DNA from: Erinaceus europaeus
Lineage: Eukaryota > Chordata > Mammalia > Eulipotyphla > Erinaceidae
DNA length: 64,000 bases
Assembly (NCBI RefSeq): GCF_950295315.1
Contig: NC_080179.1
Coordinates: 75,798,336 to 75,862,335, forward strand
Direction: 5' to 3'
The position numbers and the translations under genes are program-made. Positions 1-11,000 of the stretch are shown here, one piece after another. The notes under the pieces were generated by a model. That model saw nothing but the letters and a program-made list of their open reading frames with translations, was not told the origin of the DNA and searched no databases. Within the stretch, counting starts at the first letter, position 1. Each line of letters opens with the position of its first letter.

Positions 1-133
1 TTTTCTCATTCAGTAGCACCTTTGTTCTAGCATTATCTCTTGCCTCTCTCCCGCCTCCTTCCCTCTCTGCTCCCGCTCCCTCTCCCCCTACCTCACTTCC
101 TCCCACTTTTTTTCTCTTTCTTACTCTCTTTAA

Positions 134-525
134 TTGCCACCAGGATTACTTCTGGGGCACAGTGCTTGCACAACAAATACACTGCTCCTGGTAACTGTGT
201 TTTCCTTTTTTTTTTTTTTTTTCTTTAAGTTGATAAGACAGAGAGATATTGAGAGGAGAGCAGGAGCTGGAGAGGGAGAAAGAGAGACATCTGCAGACTT
301 GTTTCACCACTCCTAGAGCTTCCCCTACAGGTGGGAACCTGTAACTTGGACCTGGGTGGGTCCTTGCACAACGTAGCATTTGCTCTTACACATTTATTAA
401 TGAGAAAGAAAGAGGGAGAGAACCAGAGTATCACCCTGGCCCATGTAGTGTCAGGGATTGAACTAAGGACCTAATGCTTGATGGTCCAACACTTTGTGCT
501 CTGTGCCATCTCCTAAGCTATGATG
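134..525 (-). repeat. Two antisense tRNA-derived SINEs
   Basis: 134-375 reads as an old antisense copy of the main SINE: a T-run, then a purine-rich body, then CTGCAGACTTGTTTCACC. 380-525 is a second short SINE type, with GATTGAACTAAGGACC as its antisense box B region. Confidence 0.75.
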
Positions 526-589
526 ATTTCTTATTTTAATTGTAGTTTCTTTTGTTATGTAGAAGTTTTTCAGTTTTTGCTTGTTTTCT

Positions 590-2110
590 TTTGTTAAGAG
601 AGTGAAAGGAGATTAGAATTTTAGAGTTTATGGGCTAGTTAGTTTCTAGGTCTTTTGATGGTTGGCCTTGGCTCACCAACATTGGTCATACTGCTCTGTC
701 CGTTTTGCCCCTCCCTTTCCCTGTGTATTTGTTTTCTTCTTTAGCTTTCTGTTCTATTCATTCCAGTCTACTGATACCTTTGCATGTAGGACTCCTTTCA
801 GTAATTCTTGAAAGGCAGGGTTGTTGAGTGTGAATTCCTTCAGTTTCTATATATTTTGGGAAGATTTTAGTTTCTCCTTCATATTTAAAGGATAATTTGA
901 TAGGATAGAGTACTTATGACAGACAATTTTTATCTTTTGATATTCTACATACGTCATTCCACTCCATTCTTTCCTTTAGGGTTTTTGATGAGAAATCCGG
1001 TGAAAGCCTGGTGGTTCTACCTCTGTGTGTCAGATTCCTCCTTTCTCTAGCAATCTGCAGTATTTTTCCTTGCCCTTGCTTTTGGATAGTTTTACTATGA
1101 TGTGTCATAGTGTTGACTATTTTGGATTCAGGAACTTGAGTATTTGTTCAGCTTCCTAAATGTCTATGCTTTGAATGTTGCCCAGGTTTGGAAATTTTTT
1201 CTGCTATGTTTTCTTTTGATATGTTTCTGCTCCTCTCTCCTTGCTGTCGTCAGGCATACCAGTCACTCTCACATTCATTTTTCTGATAGAGTCTGCTATT
1301 TCAGAAAGAATTACTTCATTTTTCATGAATTTTTCCTCTCCAGCAGGCTTGCATTCAGAAAGTGTGGTGGTCTCATCTTCTTGACCTGATAATCTTTCTA
1401 CAAGTTGCTTTATTCTACTTATAGGCCTTTTACATAAGCCTCAACTCCATCCAATATGTCCTTCATGTCCTATAGCTCTGTTTGGAGTTTTCTCTGTCTT
1501 ACAGCGCTTTGGTGAAATGATCTCTGTGTTCTTGAATATCTATCTGTATGTTATGGTTAGGGTCTTGAATTGCCTTCATGATAAAATTTCTGAATTGAAA
1601 TAGACATTTTTCCAAATCTTTGTGACTTTCAACAGTTGAATTTTTGCCCCCATGTTTTGGCTAGGCTTGGTTTCTGCTGTCCAGCCAGCAGGTGATGTTA
1701 TGACTATGTTGTTTATGTCATGCTGCAGAGGAGAGCGTCTTCCATGTTACACTGGGAAAGTTTAGACTCTGGCCTCTGGTAGTCCTCTGCCATAGTCTGG
1801 GCAAGTCCGACAGTTTTAGTTTCTGACCAGCTTTTTCCTCCACCTTCTCAGGCTGAGCCTGTGTTCTGCTATGTGTGTGGTGCTGACTGCTGGCTGCTAT
1901 AGGTCCTAGTTCATGCTGTTTTTGTTTGAAAATTTTTCCCAAGCACCTTTTCACTTACCTACACCCACCTGTGCATCAGTGAGTTCCTTCAAATGTTGTG
2001 AGGCTCCAGATACTTTTTTTCCGTTGATTTTTTTGTGTGTGTGTTTGTGTGGGGGCAGAATCTTTAGATTGCTTATACTTTATGGCCATGTCCTCCTGCC
2101 CCCAGACAGC
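590..2110 (-). mobile_element. L1 fragment, antisense
   Basis: This stretch reads like the antisense of a mammalian L1 5' region, e.g. GTAATTCTTGAAAGGCAGGG and TTTACTATGATGTGTCATAG. The second of these has a counterpart in the antisense L1 near 55800. It is decayed, with no usable ORF. Confidence 0.6.
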
Positions 2111-2518
2111 ATTTTTAAAAAGGAACTTTGTAAAAAAAAAAAAAATCCTTAAGAACAGTCTGATTCTCTTAAGTCTTATGAGTCTTAAGAAAAATCTAGA
2201 AACATATAGCAAAATGTTTCTTATTTCCCTCTCTTTTGTTGTAGTTTCCTTTCAGTTATATTTACTCTTGAGAGGAAGACCTCAGATGGTCGTGTTAGAA
2301 AATTATTACATTTATCTTAGTTTATCATATGGGTGCACAAATTAGTTATCATTTCGTGGGTCTGTTTTGTTCATTATCTCCCCCCTTTAAGTTTGAGTCT
2401 ATTTAAGATTTTTGTACCTGGTGGCTTTTTCTTTAAAATTTTGCTATTGTTTTTTTTTTTCCGTTGTAAATTTCAAAATTGAGACGTGAACAAAATAAAC
2501 ACGACTGAAGAAAATCTT

Positions 2519-2730
2519 TCTATTATTATTGTTTTTATTATCTTTATTGGATAGAGATAGCTGGAAATCTAGAGGAAGGGGGAGGTAGATAGGGAGAAAG
2601 AGAAACACTTGCAGCAGTGCTTCACCACGCACAAAGCTTCCCCCCTGCAGATGGGGACTGGGGCTTGAACCCCGGCCCTTGCACATTGCAATCATTGTGC
2701 TCAACCAGGTACACCACCATCCACCTCCTG
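2519..2730 (-). repeat. Antisense SINE, family B
   Basis: It has a TTTATTGGATAGAGATAG start, a purine-rich body, CACTTGCAGCAGTGCTTCACC and a GTACACCACCA end. Family B is the type with the sense head CTGGGTGGTGGCGCACCTGG. Confidence 0.8.
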
Positions 2731-2963
2731 AAGAAAATCTTTTAGGCTAACTTGATGCATAGGCCCAGCTTCCCACGTGCCAGCAATTTCTAGCAGTGGA
2801 TCTTGCTATGTTAGTGATTGGATGTAGCTATGTATGGGTTTTTTCTGCTTTTTTATGTTGCTATAAAAATGATCACTAAATAGCATATTTAAGGAGAGCT
2901 TAGGGCAGTTGGTTTATATTATGAAAGAGCTCCTTGGGTGAGTTGTTAGAAAATACAGATTTC

Positions 2964-3345
2964 CAGGCTAGGTGGTGGCACACCGTACTGAGTGCCACAC
3001 TCCCCTGTCTCTCTTGATTTTTCGCTGTCTATATCCAGTAAATGGGACGGGACAGGACAGGACAGGATAGGATAGAATAAGAAAATAATAACCGTTCTGG
3101 ACCCTAACTCTGAAAATTATAATTTATTAGTCTGAAGTAAGGCCCAAGGAATTAACATTTTAATATGTACTTTTGGTTTTTCTAACATGGGTCTTTCCTT
3201 GAAAAAAATCTCTATAGACATACTACCCAGATTCAAACCTGGCCTCCACCACACTAGGAGAAGTTTCAGTGCTGTGGGTTTACCCTTTTCTCCCTTTGTC
3301 TTTCTGTCTCTCTTTCTCTTTTTCTAGCTTAAAAAAAAGTCAGTC
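2964..3345 (+). repeat. Two decayed SINEs
   Basis: 2964-3095 has a family B-like head (GGCTAGGTGGTGGCACACC) and a GGACAGGACAGG-type tail. 3210-3340 has the family C body (CAGATTCAAACCTGGCCTCC, then TTTCAGTGCTGTGG). No exon was seen in 540-4860. Confidence 0.6.
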
Positions 3346-3481
3346 CAGCATGGCGAAGCCCTAGTGACTACCAAAATAAATCCTGGAGAAACACTGTAAT
3401 GGAAAACTACTTACAATACATGGATTAGTTAAATGCTGGTAAAAAGGAAAAATGCTCAAGTGGTATTGAAATTGAAAAGTA

Positions 3482-3823
3482 GGGAGTCGGGCTGTAGCGC
3501 AGTGGGTTAAGCGCAGGTGGCACAAAGCACAAGGACCGGCATAAGGATCCCGGTTCGAATCCCGGCTCCCCACCTGCAGGGGAGTCGCTTCATAGGCGGT
3601 GAAGCAGGTCTGCAGGTGTCTGTCTTTCTCTCCCCCTCTCTGCCTTCCCCTCCTCTCTCCATTTCTCTCTGTCCTATCCAACAACGACGACAACAACAAT
3701 AATAACTACAACAATAAAACAACAAGGGCAACAAAAGGGAATAAATAAATAAAATAAATTTAAAAAAATAAATAAATAACAGTAAGGGCAACAAAAGGGA
3801 ATAATAAATTAAAAAAAAAAAAA
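3482..3823 (+). repeat. Full-length SINE, family A
   Basis: The copy is complete: GGGAGTCGGGCTGTAGCGCA head, CGGTTCGAATCCCGG box B, pyrimidine body, A-rich tail. It is flanked by perfect target-site duplications GAAATTGAAAAGTA at 3468-3481 and 3824-3837, so it is a young insertion. Confidence 0.95.
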
Positions 3824-4132
3824 GAAATTGAAAAGTAAAATATTTTCCGAGTTTTTTTTTTAAGTTCCATGTATGGAAATATTCCACATTATAGCCAGTT
3901 GATATAGCATTATGATTTCACTCATATGGCACTAGATTGCTTCTTCAAAAAAAACCCAAACATTTTACACAGTAGCTATCAATTTTAAAGATAGAATTAA
4001 TGCTGCTGTTGGCTTCTTCCTCTCCTCTTCCTCTTCCTCTGCTTCCCCTTTTTCTCCACTCCCCCACCCTCATGCACTTTTGGCACTTTGATTCTGAGGT
4101 GGCTGGTTAGATGTACTAAAAGTCCAGTTCTG

Positions 4133-4462
4133 GAAGGCAGGTGGCAGTGCAGCGGGTTAAGCGCACGTGGCAAAAAGCACAAAGACCGGCGTCAGGATCC
4201 CGGTTCGAGCCCCCGGCTCCCCACCTGCAGGAGGTCACCTCGCAAGTGGTGAAGCAGGTCTACAGGCGTCTGTCTTTCTCTCCTCCTCTCTGTCTTTCCC
4301 TCCTCTCTCCATTTCTCTCTGTCCTATCCAACAATAACAAAAGCTATGGCAACAATAACAACTACAACAAGGGCAACAAAATGGGAAAAACTAGCCTCCA
4401 GGAGCAGTGGATTGTGCAGGCACCGAGCCCCAGCAATAACCCTGGAGGCAAAAAAAAAAAAA
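4133..4462 (+). repeat. SINE family A, long-tail variant
   Basis: Head and body are as in family A, with an extra 3' block (AGCCTCCAGGAGCAGTGG, then CCCCAGCAATAACCCTGGAGG) before the poly(A). Perfect duplications AAAAGTCCAGTTCTG flank it at 4118-4132 and 4463-4477. Confidence 0.95.
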
Positions 4463-4875
4463 AAAAGTCCAGTTCTGAGTAGAAGCTATGAAATTCAGTA
4501 TGTTAGATGATGATTAAATGTACAACATGTAAAACTACACTTCACTTTTCTATTTTTGGCACGAATGTGAAATGAATGTTTTTAAGTTTTGCTTGTTTTA
4601 AATATTTAAAGTCATATGAGCAGTTTATATCTGAAAGTGTAAATGGGAAGGAAAATGCCATTAAGTCACCAGTCAAGTCCTAGTTGTAAGACTCTTCCTT
4701 TTTTTTGTAAGTATGAATGTGTACCACAAACTTTTGGTGAATTATTTTTCCAGATAAACTACAAAACGTAATTTTATGTGGTCTGGTCTTAGTTATAAAC
4801 ATAAAATCTTTTTTTATTTTTATTATCTGGGGTTTTTTTAAGGGATATATCGAACTTGTATTTTTTCTCTTTCAG

Positions 4876-5096
4876 TACTGTTGTCCAGATATGATAAATA
4901 ACTTTTTGGGACTGAATAACACAGAGTTCAGTTTAGAAAATACAAATATGACTGTTGATTCAGAGAAAGGAAAATTGATCATGTTAGTGAGTGACTTTTA
5001 CTACGGCAAGTGCGAAGGAGATGCCCAGGAAGAGCAGAAGACTCACACGACTTTTAAGTGCTTCAGTTGCTTGAAAATCCTTAAAAATAATATTCG
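4876..5096 (+). CDS. ZNF280D: ZNF280D coding exon w1
   Basis: The acceptor is a pyrimidine run ending TTTCAG and the donor is GTATGT. It begins in phase 0 with YCCPDMINN and ends after two bases of an Arg codon that the next exon completes. It carries the first half of a C2H2 finger ([13 protein letters not shown]); the His pair lies in the next exon. The same exon contains the conserved block [14 protein letters not shown]. The preceding coding exon was looked for in 1-4860 and not found, so it probably lies outside the window. Confidence 0.9.
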
Positions 5097-8000
5097 GTAT
5101 GTAAATATTTATTTTTGTTCCTCTTTGAAAAGCGAAATGCCCTGGATATAATTGTCTTTCTCATATATTTCTTTGTGCCGTTCCCATAAGTGATATTCAC
5201 ACTCTTAACGGACAGCATCTTGTCAAATTGTACTTTGGAATTAACTGCCAGATCAGTGAGGTTGAACTTCTTTGAGATAAATGAATGAAGTTTGTTTCAA
5301 ATAAAGTAGAATTAACTTCTTTTTCCTGTATTATCAGCAATATGGAAATTTTCATTATGTAATTTTTATTTTTAGCCACCTACAAATTTCATTTTCCTTC
5401 ATGTCACAAGAAGCAAGAAGAACTTTTTGATGTGTCCAGTTTGATCTCTTCCTTTTCTTTTTTAACTTTTTAAATTATTTTTATTTATTTATTGGCTAGA
5501 GACAGCCAGAAATCTAGAGGGAAGGAAATGATTGAGAGGGAGAGAGACAGACACGTGCAGCTCGGCTTCACCACTTGCAAAGCTTTCCCTGCAGGTGGGG
5601 ACCAGGGGCTCGAACCTGAGTCCTTGGGCACTGTAATGTGCACTCATCCAGGTGCACCACCACCTGGCCCTGTTTGATCCCTTCCATACTAATCTCCTTT
5701 CATTCTTAAATTTTTCAACTTTTATAATTGTAGTACATCTGGCTTGCAGAAAAAGGCATTTTCTTTAGAAAGGTAACAGTTCTAGTAAAGACATCTGTCT
5801 TGCTTTTAAAATTTGACACTCTTTAAAATTATAAATCTTGGGCCAGCAAAATAGTTCACTTGGATAGTGTACTGCCTTGCCATATATATTTGACCCAGGT
5901 TCAAGCCCAGCGCCCACAGCGTTGAAGGAAGTTTGGGTGATGTGGCCTCTTTCTCTCTGCCTCTCTCCTTCTGTCTCAAAAAAGAAAAAAATAAAATCAA
6001 AATCTTATATTTAGTGGAATTGTGAAGATTTTATTCATGTATGCTTTAAATTTGGGAACTTACATTTTGTGATCATTCAGTTTCATGACATATAAGTAAT
6101 TGTTATCCTAAATGAATTAAAATAGCAATGACATGTTATTTTTCACTGGTTATAGCTTGACATGAATATTAGGTAAGGTTGTTTTTTCATCACTTATAAT
6201 AAAATATTTTTTTAAAGAATTTTTGGATATTTTTTATTGGGTTGAAACAGAAATCAGGGGGGAAGGGAAGGTTGAGAGACATCTGCAGTGTTACTTTGCC
6301 ACTTGTGTAGCTTCTCCCTTGTGAAGTGGGAGCCAGGGGTTTGAACCCAGGTCCTCGTGCATGGAAATGTGTGCACTCAACCGGATGTCCCACTCACTGC
6401 CTGGCCCCAATACAAATCTTTAAATGTTCGGTAGCATTTAAAATTTTTCACTGGGCAGAGGGTAGATAGCATAGTGGTTATGCAAACAGACTGTGATGCT
6501 TGAGGCTCCAAAAATCCCAGGATTTTTTTTATGGCACCACCATAAGCCAGAGCTGAACAGTGCTCTGGTTAAAAAAAAAAAAAAAAAATTTTTTTTAAGT
6601 TTTTTCCCTTTGATTCTACCCTTACTATCTTGCTCTTCCTGCATATCATGTGTGTCTTCACCTTACTTCAGACTACTTGGGGTTGTTGTGTATTTTTTTA
6701 TTAATTTATCTAATGAGAGAGATACAAATAGAAAAATAATGGAGAAAAGAGAGAGACCAGAGTACTGATCAACACTAGCTTTTGGTGACGCTGGAAATTG
6801 AACCTGGGACCTTAGATCTTCAGATATGAAAGTCTTTTGCATATCCATTATGCTGGTCTCCCCAGTCCGTTATGAATAGATCTCACAGTAACTTGTAGAT
6901 ATCTGTGTATATTCATCAGGTGAATGGTATGCGTGTGTGTGTGTGTGTTTATCCACGAACAGTATTATTTGTAGCTAGCATCCTTCGATATCCAAGGTTA
7001 CATCTGAACCCAGTATTTATTTTCCTGTGAGCTTCTGAGCCTAAAAACAAGCATACGCTGTAATAATTATTAATGCTTAGTCTGTGGTAAATTCTTTTTT
7101 TATTTTATTAACTTTATTTATTGTATAGGAACAGGCAGAAATTGAAAGGGAAGGGGGAGATAGAGATGGAAAGAAGCAGAGATAACCTGCAACACTGCTT
7201 CACCATTTGCAGCGCTTTCCCCTTGTAGGTGGGAACCAGGGGCTCAAACCCGGGTCCTTGCGCATTGTAACATGTGCGCTTAAACAAACCAAGTATGGCA
7301 CCACCTGGCCCTGTAATTTCTTTATAGCTATCAAAATCCTCTCACATATGTTCTCTCATGTGTTTTCACATTTCTTTATATTCTTTTATTAAGATATACA
7401 ACAATCAATAATTTAATGGTTGCAGTAGTTTAATAGCAATGACACTGTTCTGTAGAATAGCACTGAAGCAGTACCACTCTAGAATTGTGTCATCTGGGGC
7501 CATACATTGTGCACTCATACAGGGCAGTGCACAGACACTTGGGTCAAGCCCCCAGTCCCCACCTGCAGGAGGGAAGTTTCACAAGTGGTGAGACCATGTT
7601 GCAGGCAACTCTCTGTTCCTCCTTCCCTTGTTCCTCCCTCCCTTCTCAGTCTTTTTCTATCTGTATCCAAAATAAACAAATGAAATATATTTTAGGGAAA
7701 CTATTCTATTTTGGTAGACTACCATCTCAATAATAAAATGCTCCAAAAATGATAGTACGTATGGCAAAAACAATATAAATATGGTTCATTGACTTAATTC
7801 CTTCTTGTACATTTTTTTAACCGATGTATTTATTAGTGAAACAGAGAAAACCAGAGCGTCACTTTGGCATAAGCGATAATCAGGCTTGACCTTGGGATAG
7901 CATGCTGGGACTGAGGCTTTTATTTTCTGCATAGGAATTATTTCCTTAGTTTGTCTTTGTGTTTATTTGTCTTGCTTTTCTTTTATAATTATCCTGTTTA

Positions 8001-11000
8001 ATATTAAATAAAAACTTTAAAAATTCCTTTTCATCATCGTGTCCGAAGACTAGTTCTATTTCTAGACTACTAGAATATCCAGCACTTTTACTATCTAGGA
8101 ATTTTGAAATATTGTTTAGTAAATGTAACCTTAATGGTAAACACTTGATAACAAAGATGTTTTCCATGCTAAATACTATTTTATGGTAGCAGTAAAAATT
8201 GGGAAGGCAGACTGATGTTTGTAGAGAGTAGTAGGTAAGAAGGTGACAGCTGTGCATTTCTGCTCTTTTTCCTGTTGTCATATATACGGTATAGCACCTC
8301 CCCCTGTATCAGGCATCATCCAAACCACTTGAGTTGATTTATTCTATGAGTACTCTTGCAAAAAGTTTACTGTCTTGGTTTCTCTGAATTCTATCTGTTT
8401 TGAAGAGTCTGAGCACCTGGCGGGGATCATTAAAAAGTTGAGAGCAAGTCTCTTCACTAAAAGATTATCTTGGGCCAGCAAAATGGCTCACTGGGAAAGT
8501 GCGCTCGCTTCCGCACGTGCATAACCCAGGCTCCAGCCCAGCCCTCACCATACTGAAGGACGCTTCAGTGCTGTGGCTCCTTTCCCCTGTGTCTCTATCT
8601 CTCTCTGTTTCTCTATATGTATCTGAAAAAGTTAGTCTGGAGTATTGAGGCCGGGTATGGGTAGATAGTATAATGGTTATGCAAAGAAACTCCCATGCCT
8701 GAGGCGCCAACGTCCCAGGTTCAACCCCCTGCACCACCATAAGCCAGAGCTGAGCAGTGCTCTGGTTATTTAAAAAAAAAAAAAATGGAATCGTGATGCC
8801 CTGAAGATGATGGGTGGGTGGGCAGAGACGAGTGGGGGTGTATTTTCATTCTGAGCTGAAAGCTTGATGTTAATAAGCTCTGCTGTGAAGGCAATAATTG
8901 CAACGCATAGGAAGCTTTCTAGGGTAGCTAAGATAGCAGAAAATAAAACTGGACTTTTCTTACAAAAGGTACTGCCTGCTAGTTAAAACGCAGTCTATGC
9001 AGGTACACTAGTATTAAGATAAAACAAAAAGTTCTTATAGTTGTAGGCACTAGCATTGCTATCAATGCATTGAGAAGTCAGGGTATGCATAGAATGCTAG
9101 CACTTTGTCCTCACAGCAGCTGGGATGCAGCGTGCAGCTTTCTCGCCTTCAGAGACACCTGTTTGTTTATCACTCTGGAGGTGCTTCTTGGTGGCAGTTT
9201 CCTTCCTTTCAGAATTCTACTTTAAAGTGTAGATAATACCTGCAGGGAAAAAGAGCTGACGGCTGTGTCTCTAGATTTCTTAAACCTCTGAAATCGTCAC
9301 GAGCGTCAAAGGAGATTAGCTGCGTTGTACATTAATTACGTTAATGAATTGTTTCAAACCAGAGTTAAAGAGGAAAGGTTTCTATGTAGCCTACTCAAAA
9401 GTGCGTGCTTTCAGAGAGGCCTTTAAGACGAGATTTCATTTTGAGCAGCATACCTATATTGTTACCGTTTACGCTTTCGTGAGATTTTGTTTTTAAATCT
9501 GAATTTTTGCACCTGTTGACTGTCATCTGTAGGTTTATGAACCACATGAAGCACCATTTGGAACTGGAGAAGCAGAGCAGCGAGAGCTGGGAAAACCACA
9601 CCACCTGTCAGCACTGCTACCGCCAGTTCCCCACGCCGTTCCAGCTGCAGTGCCACATTGAGAGCACGCACACCCCACATGACTTTTCCAGTGAGTCACA
9701 GCTTGAGTTCAGTGCCCTGGATTGCAGATTTGGAAAAAGCAGACTCAGGAGAGCTTACTGTGTGAGCAGTAGAAGAAGAGCACAAAGAGTTTAGAATTTG
9801 AAGCTCAGTGTAAAAACGTCTAACCAGGGAGTCGGGCTGTAGCGCAGCGGGCTGAGCGCAGGGGGCACCAAGCACAAGGACCGGCATAAGGATCCCGGTT
9901 CGAACCCCGGCTCCCCACCTGCAGGGGAGTCGCTTCACAGGCGGTGAAGCAGGTCTGCAGGTGTCTGTCTTTCTCTCCCCCTCTCTGTCTTCCCCTCCTC
10001 TCTCCATTTCTCTCTGTCCTATCCAACAACGACAACATCAATAATAACTACAACAATAAAACAACAAGGGCAACAAAAGGAAATAAATAAATAAAATAGA
10101 ATATTTTTTAAATGTCTAACTAACCTTAACTTTCAAATAAGTTTAATTATTAAAGTTTCTTTTGTAAATTCATTAAGTTGAATGCCTATGACTATATGTG
10201 GAGAGGGACTAAAAATATCAGATCATAGTTTTCAAATATGGGGTCTGTTACCTTTATTTTAAATTTCATTTAAAAAGTATAATGGGGGTTCCGGCAGTAG
10301 CACAGCGGGTTAAGCGCACATGGTGCAAAGTGCAAGGACGGGCGTAAGGACCCTGGTTCGAGCCCCTCCCCCCCACCTGCAGGGGAGTCGCTTCACAAGC
10401 AGTGAAGCAGGTCTGCAGGTGTCTGTCTCTCCTCTTCTCTGTCTTCCCCTCCTCTTTCCATTTCTCTCTGTCCTATCCTAAAGCAATAATAATAACAACA
10501 GTAAACAATAAGGGCAACAAAAGGGAAGAGGTAGCCTTCAGAAGCAATGCATGTGTTGTGCAGGCACTGAGCCCCAGCAATAACCCTGAAGGCTAAATAA
10601 ATAAATTTGAAGAAAAAAAAAAGTATAATGGTAGTTGAAACCACAGATTATGGCACTAAGTAGCTGGAATTCAAATCCCAACTCTACCTCTTAGTACAAC
10701 TTTGTGATATGAAACAAGTTACTTAATACATGAATAGTGGGGACTATTAAAATATTTGCTTTATACTACTATTGAAGGGATTAAGTGAGTATATAATGTA
10801 AGTTCTTAGAAATGATACCCTGAATTCTACTTCTTTGTTATTGTCGATGTATAAAATGAACTTTTGTGTATATCTCTTAATGTGATTTAATGTCTTCCCA
10901 CCCAATATAGCCATCTGCAAAATCTGTGAATTATCCTTTGAAACAGAGCATATTCTTTTGCAACATATGAAGGACAATCATAAGCCCGGTGAAATGCCAT

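Noticed and set aside
3490..3580. tRNA-gene-like box A and box B
   Set aside because: These are heads of SINEs with bodies, tails and target-site duplications, not tRNA genes. The same holds for the other SINE heads.
540..4860. The ZNF280D coding exon preceding w1
   Set aside because: Looked for a phase-0 donor with a Cys/His-rich frame; found only L1, SINEs and AT-rich intron.
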